DNA of 64,000 bases. It comes from Halopseudomonas salegens. Its GTDB lineage: Bacteria; Pseudomonadota; Gammaproteobacteria; Pseudomonadales; Pseudomonadaceae. Positions 28,202 through 37,400 of this stretch are shown here, piece by piece. Where the stretch lies: positions 3,472,001 through 3,536,000 of the forward strand of contig NZ_LT629787.1 in the NCBI RefSeq assembly GCF_900105655.1, read 5' to 3'. How positions within the stretch are numbered: the stretch's first letter is position 1; each line of letters opens with the position of its first letter. Position numbers and translations under genes: made by a program. The notes under the pieces were generated by a model that had not been told where the DNA came from, did no database searches, and saw nothing but the letters and a program-made list of their open reading frames with translations.

Positions 28202-29962
28202 TCAAGCAGTGGAACTGGTCGTGACTGGTTGTTCCAGCCAGCCCAGCGCCCGTCTGCCGGCATGCTCGAGATCCCGGGCGAATCCCAGCTGACCGGGGAT
28301 TTTGCGGACCCCTGCGCGCAGCAGCTTGCGCCGAATATGCGGTGCCATTCCGGCAAGAATCAGCTGAATATCGGCTGCCTGCAGGTCGGCAATCAGTGTT
28401 TGCAGAGCGACCATGGCGCTGGCATCCATGCTGGGCACGTCATGCAGATCGAGGATGATGACCTTGACCTGTGGCTCGATACGGTGCAGCAGGCGCAGAG
28501 CTTTTTCGGCGACCGCAAAGAACAGCGGGCCGTTGATGTCGTAAACGGCAACGCTCTTGGGCAGTGCTGCAATCATCGGGTGTTGCGCGTCGGCCAGCAA
28601 GTCGGTCCGGGTTAACTGTGCCATGCGGCGGATAAACAGCGCCGCGGCAAGGCCGACCCCCACGGCCACGGCCAGCACCATGTCGAAGAGCACCGTCAGG
28701 CTGAAACAGGTCAGCAGAACGGCCACATCGCCAACCGGGGCCGAACGTATGGTATGCCACACATGACGGGCTTCGCTCATGTTCCAGGCGACGATCAGTA
28801 GCAGGGCGGCCAGAGCAGCCATGGGCACCAGCCCCAGCAGTCCGGCCAGCGCCACCACGGCGAGCAAGACGACCAGAGAGTGGATGACCGCTGCAATGGG
28901 TGAGCGAGCACCGCTTCGTACATTGGTGGCGGTGCGGGCAATTGCGGCGGTCGCAGTGATACCGCCAAACAGTGGGGCAAGAATATTGCCCAGGCCCTGA
29001 CCAATCAGCTCGGCATTCGGGTCATGCCGGGTCTTGCTCAGCCCGTCGGCAACGACTGCGCAGAGCAAGGACTCGATTGCTCCCAGCATGGCTATGGCAA
29101 AGGCCGGACCGAGCAGGGCACGGAACAGCGCATAATCAATAACCAGCGGCTCGCCGTTCGGTCCGGGTAACTGCCAGGGCGCGATCAGGGTTGGGGGTAT
29201 GGGGGGAATACCCGTGCCGCTCTCACCCCCTGCCTGCCAGGTAAAACGGGAAGCGATGGTATCGACGACATTGCCGCCGAACCAGTGATTCAGTGCGTAG
29301 GCTGCCAGGGCGCCAGCGACCAGGCCGACCAGGGGCGCCGGCAACGGAATGTTCAGGCGCGGCCAGATGAGCATCAGTCCGAGACAGAAAAATGCAAGGG
29401 TCAGCTCAAGCGGGTTCAGGGTCGGCAATGCGGCGGCAATCAGGGTGATGTTGTGCAGGAAGTGCTCGCCCAGCTGGCGGGTTTCCAGCCCGAGCAGATC
29501 AGGGATCTGCAGCACGGCAATCACCACGGCAATGCCGGCGGTAAAGCCGAGCACCACCGGGTAGGGAACGAACTGTATCAGGCGCCCAAGGCGCGCGACC
29601 CCCATGGCCAGCAAAATGACGCCGGCCATCATGCTGGCCAACAGCAAACCACCCAGCCCGAACTGTTTGACGACAGGAAACAGGATGACCACGAAAGCGG
29701 CGGTGGGGCCGGACACATTGAAACGTGTCCCGCCGGTAAGCGCGATTATCACCCCGGCAACAATGGCGGTATACAGACCGTGCTGTGGCGGCACCCCGGT
29801 CGCAATGGCCAGTGCCATGGACAGGGGGACGGCAACCGTGCCGATAGTCAGGCCAGCCAACACGTCCTGGCGCAGGTCGTTCAGCCCGTAACCCGCCTGC
29901 CAGGCAGCACGCATCCCGCTGGCAATGGGCGGCAAGGAAATCGAAAAGCGTCGGCGTGCCAT
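28202..29962 (-). CDS. SulP-family anion transporter with STAS domain (DauA-like)
   Basis: 586 residues. The membrane domain (about 35-430, ~10-12 helices) has SulP features: ADLRQDVLAGLTIGTVAVPLSMALAIA-like start, GLYTAIVAGVI and VSGPTAAFVVILFPV. The STAS domain (about 455-565) contains VYDINGPLFFAVA and DVPSMDASAMVAL. The GPTAAFVVIL segment resembles the dicarboxylate transporter DauA more than sulfate-selective members. Substrate could be sulfate, bicarbonate or C4-dicarboxylates. It has no operon partner. Confidence 0.88.
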   Translation of the reverse strand: MARRRFSISLPPIASGMRAAWQAGYGLNDLRQDVLAGLTIGTVAVPLSMALAIATGVPPQHGLYTAIVAGVIIALTGGTRFNVSGPTAAFVVILFPVVKQFGLGGLLLASMMAGVILLAMGVARLGRLIQFVPYPVVLGFTAGIAVVIAVLQIPDLLGLETRQLGEHFLHNITLIAAALPTLNPLELTLAFFCLGLMLIWPRLNIPLPAPLVGLVAGALAAYALNHWFGGNVVDTIASRFTWQAGGESGTGIPPIPPTLIAPWQLPGPNGEPLVIDYALFRALLGPAFAIAMLGAIESLLCAVVADGLSKTRHDPNAELIGQGLGNILAPLFGGITATAAIARTATNVRSGARSPIAAVIHSLVVLLAVVALAGLLGLVPMAALAALLLIVAWNMSEARHVWHTIRSAPVGDVAVLLTCFSLTVLFDMVLAVAVGVGLAAALFIRRMAQLTRTDLLADAQHPMIAALPKSVAVYDINGPLFFAVAEKALRLLHRIEPQVKVIILDLHDVPSMDASAMVALQTLIADLQAADIQLILAGMAPHIRRKLLRAGVRKIPGQLGFARDLEHAGRRALGWLEQPVTTSSTA

Positions 29963-30136
29963 GTGCTCCCCCTGTAGTCAGTCAACTGATGACGAAAGAT
30001 CATCGGTGGTTGCCGGATCCTGTGATAACGTCGTTTTCAGTTTGATCCGCTCGCCCTTGCCGCACGACCAGACCTTGGTCGGTGTCAGCTGCCCGGGCGG
30101 CCTTCACTATCAACTTATCACGCGGACATTATGTAT

Positions 30137-30997
30137 ATGCAGCATTTGCTTATCGCCGGTTGTGGCGACCTTGGATCGGAGCTGGCCCGGCGCATGTTGG
30201 CGCACGGCTGGCACGTGACCGGACTGCGGCGGGATACGGCACAATTACCGGCTGGGGTAATCCCGCTGGCTGCTGACCTGTGCCAGGACCACCAGCCAGC
30301 TGACTGGCCGGCCAAAGTCGACTATATCGTGTACTGCCCGGCGGCCGGCAAGCGCGATGCCGAGTTGTATCAGCAGCTCTATGTCAGCGGACTGCAGCGT
30401 CTGCTTGGGTGGTTGCAGGCAGCCGGTCAGCATCCGCGCTATTTATTGCAGGTCTCCAGCACCGGGGTCTATGCCCAGCAAGCCGGCGAATGGGTGACTG
30501 AAAACAGCCCGGCGCTGGCGAGCAGCGAAACCGCCAAGGCGTTGGTTGCAGCAGAGGATGTTGCCTTGCGCAGTGGAATTCCGGCGTCGGTTGTACGTTT
30601 GGCCGGTATTTATGGTCCAGGGCGTAACCGGCTGATCGAAGCGGTACGTCAAGGTGTGAATGTCCACGCTGAGCCAGCACAATACAGCAATCGTATCCAC
30701 CGTGATGATGCCGCCAGCCTGCTTGAACATCTGTTGCTGGAAGCGAAAGACGATGAACTGCTGGCACCCTGTTATCTCGGCGTAGATGACGAGCCTGCCC
30801 CTTTGCATGAGGTGTGTAGTTGGCTGGCCGAACAGCTGGGCACACAGCTTGACCCGCAGGGCAAGCCCCTGGGTCGTGCGGGCAGCAAACGCTGCAGCAA
30901 TGAGCTGGCGCGGGAGAGCGGTTGGGAGCCTCGGTACCCGAGTTACAGGGAAGGTTACGCGAGTCTTCTCGAGCTCTCGGCTTCAAGCGACAGCTGA
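30137..30997 (+). CDS. NAD(P)-dependent epimerase/dehydratase-like protein (extended SDR)
   Basis: 286 residues, cytosolic. A Rossmann fold with AGCGDLGSELA near the N-terminus is followed by VYCPAAGKRD and VSSTGVYAQQAGEW. RLAGIYGPGRN and NRIHRDDAASLLEHLL are typical of the YeeZ-like SDR group. The classical YxxxK is replaced (KALVAAED region), as in other YeeZ-like members, so catalysis is uncertain. It lies alone on the plus strand between the divergent SulP gene and the convergent ridA. Substrate is unknown. A start at 30131 is equally possible. Confidence 0.8.
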   Translation: MQHLLIAGCGDLGSELARRMLAHGWHVTGLRRDTAQLPAGVIPLAADLCQDHQPADWPAKVDYIVYCPAAGKRDAELYQQLYVSGLQRLLGWLQAAGQHPRYLLQVSSTGVYAQQAGEWVTENSPALASSETAKALVAAEDVALRSGIPASVVRLAGIYGPGRNRLIEAVRQGVNVHAEPAQYSNRIHRDDAASLLEHLLLEAKDDELLAPCYLGVDDEPAPLHEVCSWLAEQLGTQLDPQGKPLGRAGSKRCSNELARESGWEPRYPSYREGYASLLELSASSDS

Positions 30998-31112
30998 AAG
31001 CTAAACGCTGAAAGGCTTGATCAAGGTTGCGTTGTCAGGCTATGAGCGCTGGTCAGCATCGGTTAAACCAGCTTGACGCTAATTGTCGAGACAGGGCTGC
31101 TGATTCGCTTCA

Positions 31113-31144
31113 AGCGGCAAGCAAGGTTAACCCTGCTTGCCGCT
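31113..31144. terminator. Long palindrome between the SDR gene and ridA
   Basis: AGCGGCAAGCA (31113-31123) pairs perfectly with TGCTTGCCGCT (31134-31144). The loop contains the further palindrome GGTTAACC, so the whole 32 bp is nearly self-complementary. It lies between convergent genes and lacks a T-run. It is either a bidirectional terminator hairpin or a protein-binding/repeat element. Confidence 0.55.
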
Positions 31145-31157
31145 GTTGGCCAGCCGG

Positions 31158-31538
31158 CTAGCCAACCACCATCACCCCATCCATTTCTACCGGCACACCT
31201 TTGGGCAGGCTGGCGACGCCGATGGCGGCGCGGGCCGGGTAAGGCTGTTTGAAATAGCGGGCCATGACTTCGTTGACCAGGCCGAAGTGGCTCAGATCGG
31301 TGAGGAAGATGTTCAGCTTGACGATGTCTTGCAGGGTGCCGCCGGCGGCTTCGGCCACTGCGGTCAGGTTGTCGAACACACGACAGATTTGCGCTTCGAT
31401 GCCGTCCACCACTTCCATGGTCGCGGGGTCCAGCGGAATCTGGCCGGACAGGTAGACGGTATTGCCGACCTTGATGGCCTGGGAATAGGTACCAATAGCC
31501 GCAGGGGCCAGATCACTGGTAATGACTTGCTTGTTCAT
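31158..31538 (-). CDS. ridA: RidA-family enamine/imine deaminase
   Basis: A 126-residue protein that hydrolyses reactive 2-aminoacrylate-type enamines. Family motifs are [25 protein letters not shown], the conserved Arg in [13 protein letters not shown] and the C-terminal [11 protein letters not shown]. It sits 18 nt after spoT and is probably co-transcribed with spoT-rpoZ, as in other Pseudomonas. Confidence 0.95.
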   Translation of the reverse strand: MNKQVITSDLAPAAIGTYSQAIKVGNTVYLSGQIPLDPATMEVVDGIEAQICRVFDNLTAVAEAAGGTLQDIVKLNIFLTDLSHFGLVNEVMARYFKQPYPARAAIGVASLPKGVPVEMDGVMVVG

Positions 31539-31556
31539 CGGAGCTCCGGAGGGAAT

Positions 31557-33695
31557 CTAGTTTTTAAGGCGGGTAATACGCATCACGCCATTGAGCGCGC
31601 GCAAACGTTTGATAAGTTGTGACAGGTGCAGGCGGTCGCGAACGCGAACCACCAGTTGTACGACGCTGACGCGACCGTCACGCTCATCGACACTGATCTT
31701 GTCGATGCTGGCGTCGGCCATGTTGGTGCTGGCGGCCAGTTGCGCGATGATACCGCGTTGTTGTTCCAGCTCGACTTGCAGCTCGACGGTAAATTCACCG
31801 CTGACGTCCTTGTCCCAGGTCAGGTGCAGGGCGCTGTCGGGATGAATCTTGCGCAGGCTGAGTTCGCGGCAGTTTTCCTGGTGAATCTCAAGACCGCGGC
31901 CAACCGAGGTCAGGCCGATAATCGGGTCGCCGGGAATCGGGTTGCAGCAGCGGGCAAAGCTGACCACCATGCCCTCGGTGCCCTTGATCGCCAGGGCGGG
32001 TTCTTCTTCGCTGTCAGGTTGGGCGCTGTCATCGGCCATGGCCTGATCGTGCTGACTGTCATTCAGAAGCAAGCGGCGGGCTACCACATAAGCCATGCGG
32101 TTACCCAGGCCGATATCGGCCAGCAGATCTTCCATCAGATTGAGGCCATATTCGGCCAGTACCGCATTGATGCGCTGTTCGGTGATATCCGCCAGACAGG
32201 TCTCGAAACCGGCCAGCACCTTGTCCAGCAGGCGCTCGCCGAGAGCAACGGATTCGGCGTGACGCTGGTGTTTCAGGAAGTGGCGAATATTGCTGCGCGC
32301 CTTGCCGGTGGTGACAAAGGTCAACCAGGCCGGATTGGGTCGTGCGCCGGGGGCGGTAATGATTTCTACCGTCTGGCCGCTTTGCAGGGGTTCGGACAGG
32401 GGGGCCAGCCGGCGGTTGACCCGGCAGGCAATGCAGCTGTTGCCGATGTCCGTATGCACGGCATAGGCAAAATCGACCGGGGTCGACCCCTTGGCCAGTT
32501 CCATGATGCGGCCTTTGGGCGTGAAGATGTAGACCTCGTCCGGAAACAGGTCAATCTTCACGTTTTCGATAAATTCCAGCGAGTTGCCTGCCCGCTCCTG
32601 CATTTCCAGCACGCCTTTCAACCACTTGCGTGTGCGCGCATGGTGGCCATTGATGACGTCATCCTTGGATTTGTACAGCCAGTGCGCGGCAATGCCACTG
32701 TTGGCGGTTTCTTCCATTTCCTCGGTACGGATCTGGATTTCGATAGGGACGCCATGCAGGCCGAACAGGGTGGTATGCAGGGACTGGTAACCATTCGCCT
32801 TGGGGATTGCTATGTAGTCCTTGAAGCGGCCGGGGAAAGGCTTGTACAGGCTATGCACGGCACCCAGAACGCGGTAACAGGTGTCAGGGCTGTCGACGAT
32901 AATGCGGAAGGCATATACGTCCATGATTTCGTTGAAGGCTTTACGCTTGCCGCGCATCTTCTGATAAATGCCGTACAGGTGTTTTTCGCGGCCCATTACC
33001 TTGCCCGGCAGGCCGTGCCGATCAAGCAGTTCCTGCAGCGCATCAAGAATCTTGTTCAGCAGTTCCTTGCGGTTGCCCCGGGCGCTGCGCACGGCGCGAT
33101 CGATCATGGTCGATCGCATCGGATGCATGGCCTTGAAGCCCAGGTCTTCGAAATCGGTACTCAGGGTATGCATGCCGAGGCGGTGGGCAATGGGCGCATA
33201 GATTTCCAGGGTTTCCTTGGCAATGCGGCGGCGTTTGTCCGGGCGCAGTGCACCCAGCGTACGCATGTTGTGCAGTCGGTCAGCCAGCTTGACCAGGATG
33301 ACGCGAATATCCTTGGCCATCGCCAGGGCCATTTTCTGGAAGTTCTCCGCTTGTGCTTCGGCCTTGGTCTCGAAATCCATCTGGGTCAGCTTGCTGACCC
33401 CGTCGACCAGCTCGGCCACGGTGGCGCCGAACTGTTTTTCCAGGGCATTCTTGGGGATGCCGGTATCTTCAATGACGTCATGCAGCATGGCGGCCATCAG
33501 GCTCTGATAGTCCATGTGCATGTCGGCAAGAATATTGGCTACCGCCAGGGGGTGGGTCACATAGGGCTCGCCACTGCGGCGTGTCTGACCGTCATGGGCC
33601 TGTTCGGCGTAATAGTAGGCGCGACGGACCAGATTGATCTGCTCCGGCTCAAGATAGCTGGTGAGACGGTCGGCAAAGACCTCGATATCGGACAT
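31557..33695 (-). CDS. spoT: Bifunctional (p)ppGpp synthetase/hydrolase SpoT
   Basis: Controls the stringent response by making and degrading (p)ppGpp, 712 residues. The N-terminal HD hydrolase has YVTHPLAVANILADMHMD and MLHDVIEDTG. The synthetase domain has REKHLYGIYQKM, YRVLGAVHSLYKPFPGRFKD and NGYQSLHTTLFG. TGS (IFTPKGRIMELAKG) and a C-terminal ACT domain follow. The start at 33695 gives the family-standard N-terminus (MSDIEVFADRL) instead of the 20-residue-longer open frame. It follows rpoZ by 66 nt. Confidence 0.97.
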   Translation of the reverse strand: MSDIEVFADRLTSYLEPEQINLVRRAYYYAEQAHDGQTRRSGEPYVTHPLAVANILADMHMDYQSLMAAMLHDVIEDTGIPKNALEKQFGATVAELVDGVSKLTQMDFETKAEAQAENFQKMALAMAKDIRVILVKLADRLHNMRTLGALRPDKRRRIAKETLEIYAPIAHRLGMHTLSTDFEDLGFKAMHPMRSTMIDRAVRSARGNRKELLNKILDALQELLDRHGLPGKVMGREKHLYGIYQKMRGKRKAFNEIMDVYAFRIIVDSPDTCYRVLGAVHSLYKPFPGRFKDYIAIPKANGYQSLHTTLFGLHGVPIEIQIRTEEMEETANSGIAAHWLYKSKDDVINGHHARTRKWLKGVLEMQERAGNSLEFIENVKIDLFPDEVYIFTPKGRIMELAKGSTPVDFAYAVHTDIGNSCIACRVNRRLAPLSEPLQSGQTVEIITAPGARPNPAWLTFVTTGKARSNIRHFLKHQRHAESVALGERLLDKVLAGFETCLADITEQRINAVLAEYGLNLMEDLLADIGLGNRMAYVVARRLLLNDSQHDQAMADDSAQPDSEEEPALAIKGTEGMVVSFARCCNPIPGDPIIGLTSVGRGLEIHQENCRELSLRKIHPDSALHLTWDKDVSGEFTVELQVELEQQRGIIAQLAASTNMADASIDKISVDERDGRVSVVQLVVRVRDRLHLSQLIKRLRALNGVMRITRLKN

Positions 33696-33761
33696 GACGA
33701 GGCCAGCCTCTGCGGTCTGCAGAGTGGCTGGCGACTGGTCGGTCACGATACCCAAGGGCGC

Positions 33762-34022
33762 TTATTCCTCAGGCAGTTCGGCGTCCATTACGTAGAGGCT
33801 GTCAGCCTGATCCTGCAGCGCTTCGGCGGCAATGATGTCATTGTTGATCAGGTTCTCAGCGATCTCGCGCAGGGCGACGACGGTCGGCTTGTCATTTTCC
33901 CAGGCTACCTTGGGCTCTTTGCCGCCGGTGGCCAGTTGGCGCGAACGCTTGGTCGCCAGCATGACCAGTTCAAAGCGGTTTTCAACATTATCCAGGCAGT
34001 CTTCAACGGTGACGCGGGCCAT
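33762..34022 (-). CDS. rpoZ: RNA polymerase omega subunit
   Basis: An 86-residue omega subunit, which helps assemble RNA polymerase and contributes to the ppGpp site. It begins [20 protein letters not shown] and has the [13 protein letters not shown] and [11 protein letters not shown] core. In related Pseudomonas gmk lies directly upstream of rpoZ. Here gmk is ~18 kb away, on the other side of the alginate cluster. A promoter of its own must therefore lie in the 34.0-34.5 kb gap. Confidence 0.96.
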   Translation of the reverse strand: MARVTVEDCLDNVENRFELVMLATKRSRQLATGGKEPKVAWENDKPTVVALREIAENLINNDIIAAEALQDQADSLYVMDAELPEE

Positions 34023-34346
34023 GGGCAGTTCTCCGGGGCGGCAAACAAGAATTGGAATAGATTGCATTCCGGCACAACGCCGGACCTGACAGTTTACTGA
34101 AGGTGGGCGCAGCCTGACAAGGGCGCAGCGATGAACGACGCCTGTCACGCAAATCTATCGATAAAATACAGCGCCAATGCTGCAGTGCGTTGGTTGATTG
34201 GCGCCAATTTTTAGTTTCTGGTGCTCATTGCGCACAAAAAATGCGCATTATCTTTTATTGAGACTGATTGGTCATGAAGTCGTCGCCAATTTTACGGCTA
34301 ATTTCCAGCCAAGCAAAGCCATAGTCAAAAAAATAGCCTTTTGTGC

Positions 34347-34375
34347 TTGCGCAATAATAAATGCTGGGATATAAA
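34347..34375 (+). promoter_or_regulatory. Candidate sigma-70 promoter of the alginate cluster, in an AT-rich leader
   Basis: TTGCGC (34347-34352) and TATAAA (34370-34375) are separated by exactly 17 bp and point towards algD, leaving a ~140-nt leader. The 34023-34519 gap also holds the rpoZ upstream region and long A/T-rich tracts; it is visibly more AT-rich than the flanking genes. No convincing GAACTT-N16-TCTGA (AlgU/sigma-22) promoter was found on the plus strand, although the classical algD promoter depends on one. Confidence 0.4.
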
Positions 34376-34406
34376 TTGACCATAAACCTGCTGAATACTG
34401 TTTGAT

Positions 34407-34420
34407 GTATCGCCCGATAC
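34407..34420. promoter_or_regulatory. Short perfect palindrome upstream of algD
   Basis: GTATCG-CC-CGATAC lies 100 bp upstream of the algD ATG and just downstream of the candidate promoter, where it could serve as an operator. On the minus strand it forms the spacer of a GAACTG-N16-TCAAA pair resembling a sigma-E-type promoter directed at rpoZ. Regulator unknown. Confidence 0.3.
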
Positions 34421-34519
34421 GCAGTTCACATAAAAAAATTCAAACCAAACCAGACTAAAACAAAACCAACAAGGCTGTTGGGTTTGGCGTTTGCCATTTT
34501 TAAGCTATGGAGAGTGACA

Positions 34520-35830
34520 ATGAGAATCAGCATATTTGGTTTGGGGTATGTAGGTGCGGTGTGTGCGGGCTGCTTGTCCTCGCGTGGCCACCAGGTAATA
34601 GGTGTCGATGTATCTCAGGTGAAGATTGACCTGATAAATCAGGGCAAGTCGCCCATCGTCGAGCCTGGCCTGGAAGAATTGTTGCAACAAGGGTTGCAGC
34701 GCGGTCTGCTGAAAGGCAGTACCGAGGTCGAGCAGGCGGTGCTCGATACCGATATATCTTTTATCGCCGTAGGTACCCCGAGCCTGCGCAACGGCGACCT
34801 GGATCTGGGCTACATGACGATTGTCTGTGAGCAGATAGGCCAGGCCCTGCGTAACAAGAGCAAGCGGCATACCGTGGTGGTGCGCAGTACCGTGTTGCCG
34901 GGCACCGTGATGAAGGTGGTTATTCCCGCTCTCGAGAAAGCGTCCGGCAAGCAAGCCGGGACTGACTTCGGCGTGGCCGTGAATCCTGAGTTTCTGCGTG
35001 AAAGTACTGCCATCAAGGATTACGACTTTCCGGCCATGACAGTGATTGGCGAGCTGGACACCCAGTCCGGTGATCTGCTCGAGGAGCTGTACAGCGAACT
35101 TGATGCGCCGATTTTCCGCCGTCCGATTCCAGTGGCGGAAATGATCAAGTACACCTGCAATGTCTGGCATGCGGTCAAGGTGACCTTTGCCAACGAGATT
35201 GGCAACATTGCCAAGGCCTGCGGCGTAGATGGGCGGGAAGTCATGCAGATTGTCTGTGAAGACAAGAAACTGAATATCTCTTCCTATTATATGCGTCCCG
35301 GCTTTGCCTTTGGTGGCTCATGCCTGCCCAAGGATGTGCGAGCGCTGACCTATCGGGCCGGCCAAATGGACGTTGAACACCCGATGCTGGCAGGCGTCAT
35401 GGCCAGCAATCGGCACCAGGTACGGGCTGCCTTCGAGCTGCTGGAGAGTTATGACAAGCGCAAGGTCGGCATGCTGGGCCTGAGCTTCAAGGCCGGTACT
35501 GATGATTTGCGCGAAAGCCCGCTGGTCGAGTTGGCCGAAATGCTCATAGGCAAAGGCTTTGAACTGCGTATTTTCGACCAGAACGTTGAATATGCCCGCG
35601 TCTTCGGCGCCAACAAAGCCTATATAGAATCCAAAATACCCCATGTTTCCTCACTTTTGCACCCAGACCTGCAACAGGTAATCGAGGCCTCTGATGTCAT
35701 CGTGATCGGCAATGCTGATCCGGTGTTTGCCGAGATTGTCAAAAATCCCCCGCCCGGCAAACAGATCCTTGATCTGATTGGCTTCATGGACAAGCCCACC
35801 GAGGGCTTGCTGGAAGGCATTTGCTGGTAA
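34520..35830 (+). CDS. algD: GDP-mannose 6-dehydrogenase AlgD
   Basis: Oxidises GDP-mannose to GDP-mannuronate, the committed step of alginate synthesis. The 436-residue protein has the NAD-binding GLGYVGAVCAG at the N-terminus and VNPEFLRESTA in the middle. The catalytic Cys 268 in GGSCLPKDVRALTY falls at the same number as in P. aeruginosa AlgD. The C-terminal nucleotide-binding domain has GLSFKAGTDDLRESPLV. ATG 34520 follows GGAGAG. It leads the cluster, and a 142-bp gap with a small hairpin separates it from algA. UDP-glucose dehydrogenase is a related family, but the downstream algA/8/44 genes settle the assignment. Confidence 0.95.
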   Translation: MRISIFGLGYVGAVCAGCLSSRGHQVIGVDVSQVKIDLINQGKSPIVEPGLEELLQQGLQRGLLKGSTEVEQAVLDTDISFIAVGTPSLRNGDLDLGYMTIVCEQIGQALRNKSKRHTVVVRSTVLPGTVMKVVIPALEKASGKQAGTDFGVAVNPEFLRESTAIKDYDFPAMTVIGELDTQSGDLLEELYSELDAPIFRRPIPVAEMIKYTCNVWHAVKVTFANEIGNIAKACGVDGREVMQIVCEDKKLNISSYYMRPGFAFGGSCLPKDVRALTYRAGQMDVEHPMLAGVMASNRHQVRAAFELLESYDKRKVGMLGLSFKAGTDDLRESPLVELAEMLIGKGFELRIFDQNVEYARVFGANKAYIESKIPHVSSLLHPDLQQVIEASDVIVIGNADPVFAEIVKNPPPGKQILDLIGFMDKPTEGLLEGICW

Positions 35831-35845
35831 TGCTGGGCAAAGTAC

Positions 35846-35864
35846 GGGCTTTCTGAAGAAGCCC
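35846..35864 (+). other. Hairpin in the algD-algA gap
   Basis: GGGCTT and AAGCCC form a 6-bp stem with a 7-nt loop, 16 nt after algD. No U-tract follows, so at most it is a weak attenuator that could raise algD relative to the rest. The remaining gap to 35972 shows only the GGGAGAA ribosome site of algA. Confidence 0.35.
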
Positions 35865-35972
35865 TGCGTTGTCGAGGGATGCTTTGAACGGGACGCATAT
35901 CGATAAACCAATATCAGTTTGACAGTTTGTGCGCACCAGAAAGGCGGTGTGTAGCGGACAGGGAGAAATGAC

Positions 35973-37400
35973 ATGATTCCTCTGGTTCTTTCAGGTGGTA
36001 ACGGAACGCGTTTGTGGCCATTGTCGCGCAAACAGTTTCCCAAGCAGTTTCATGCTCTGACCGGTGACCTGACCCTTTTTCAGCAGACGCTGAAACGTCT
36101 GGAAGGCTGTGTGGATGAGGCGCCCATGGTGGTCTGCAATCACCAGCACCGTTTTGTGGTCAATGAGCAGTTGAGAGCACTTGGAATGGATGCCCACAGC
36201 ATCCTGCTTGAGCCATTTGGCCGCAATACTGCGCCAGCGGTGGCGCTGGCCGCCATGCAGTTGTTGGCCGACGGGCGTGACGAATTGATACTGGTGTTGC
36301 CGGCAGATCACCTGATCGCCGATGGCCACAGCTTCCGCGCGGCACTCAAATTGGCCAGTGAAGCAGCCGAGACCGGCGCCATGGTCCTGTTTGGTGTGCC
36401 GGCCCGGCATCCGGAAACCGGTTACGGTTACATCAAGGGTGGTCAGTCGGGCAGTGGCCCGGTCAAGGGGTCGGTAGGGGTTGAGGCGTTTGTCGAGAAA
36501 CCTGACCACGAACGGGCCAGGCAATACGTTGCCGATGGCGGCTACTACTGGAACAGCGGCATGTTTGTATTCCGCGCCAGTCGTTTCCTCGATGAATTGC
36601 GCGAGCACTCACCGGATATCTATGACACCTGTCAGCTGGCGCTGAGCTGCAGCAAGCATGATGGTCATCACATCGAGATTGATAGCCAGGCTTTTCAATG
36701 CTGCCCGGATGATTCCATCGATTACGCCGTGATGGAAAAAACCCGCTCGGCCTGTGTTGTCCCCCTGATTGCCGGTTGGACCGATGTTGGCTCATGGTCA
36801 GCCTTGTGGGAAGTGCAGCCCAAGGATGCCCAGGGCAATGTGGTGCGCGGGGATGTCACCCTGCAGGATTGCCGCAACAACTATGTGCACAGCACCAACA
36901 AGCTGGTCTCCTTGGTTGGGCTGGAAGATGTGGTGGTCGTGGAAACCAAGGATGCGGTAATGGTGGCACACAAGGATCGGGTGCAGGACATCAAACAAAC
37001 CGTCAGCGGCCTGGAAAAGCGGCAGCGACCGGAAGTCATGAACCACACTCAGGTTTACCGTCCCTGGGGCAGTTTTGACTCGGTTGATCTGGGCAGTCGT
37101 TTTCAGGTCAAGCGCATTACCGTGAAGCCGGGCGCACGTCTGTCGTTGCAGATGCATCATCACCGTGCCGAGCACTGGGTTGTGGTCTCGGGTACCGCGC
37201 AGGTGACCTGTGATGACAAGGTCTTTCTGTTGACCGAGAACCAGTCGACCTACATTCCGGTTGCCTCGGTGCACCGCCTGGCCAATCCGGGCAAGATCCC
37301 GCTGGAAATCATCGAAGTACAGTCCGGTGGCTATTTGGGCGAGGACGATATCGAGCGGTTTGAAGATGTCTATGGACGGACTGAGGCGTTGACGCAGTGA
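35973..37400 (+). CDS. algA: Bifunctional phosphomannose isomerase / mannose-1-phosphate guanylyltransferase AlgA
   Basis: Supplies GDP-mannose: converts fructose-6-phosphate to mannose-6-phosphate and later mannose-1-phosphate to GDP-mannose. It has 475 residues. The N-terminal nucleotidyltransferase starts with LSGGNGTRLWPLSRKQFPKQ and has FVEKPDHERA and DYAVMEKT. The C-terminal cupin isomerase has PWGSFDSVDLGSRFQVKRI and the metal ligands in LQMHHHRAEHW with later H in VHRLANPG. In classical Pseudomonas clusters algA is the last gene. Here it is second, after algD. Its stop overlaps the GTG of alg8 by 3 nt. Confidence 0.95.
   Translation: MIPLVLSGGNGTRLWPLSRKQFPKQFHALTGDLTLFQQTLKRLEGCVDEAPMVVCNHQHRFVVNEQLRALGMDAHSILLEPFGRNTAPAVALAAMQLLADGRDELILVLPADHLIADGHSFRAALKLASEAAETGAMVLFGVPARHPETGYGYIKGGQSGSGPVKGSVGVEAFVEKPDHERARQYVADGGYYWNSGMFVFRASRFLDELREHSPDIYDTCQLALSCSKHDGHHIEIDSQAFQCCPDDSIDYAVMEKTRSACVVPLIAGWTDVGSWSALWEVQPKDAQGNVVRGDVTLQDCRNNYVHSTNKLVSLVGLEDVVVVETKDAVMVAHKDRVQDIKQTVSGLEKRQRPEVMNHTQVYRPWGSFDSVDLGSRFQVKRITVKPGARLSLQMHHHRAEHWVVVSGTAQVTCDDKVFLLTENQSTYIPVASVHRLANPGKIPLEIIEVQSGGYLGEDDIERFEDVYGRTEALTQ

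Noticed and set aside
31626..34100. 824-codon plus-strand open frame opposite spoT and rpoZ
   Set aside because: Antisense shadow of spoT-rpoZ. Its translation is repetitive in A/G/V/Q and matches no family, whereas the minus-strand genes are unmistakable.
34133..34158. GAACGA-N15-TCTAT as an AlgU-type promoter for algD
   Set aside because: Only 4 of 6 match at -35 with short spacing, and it lies almost 370 bp from algD inside the rpoZ upstream region.
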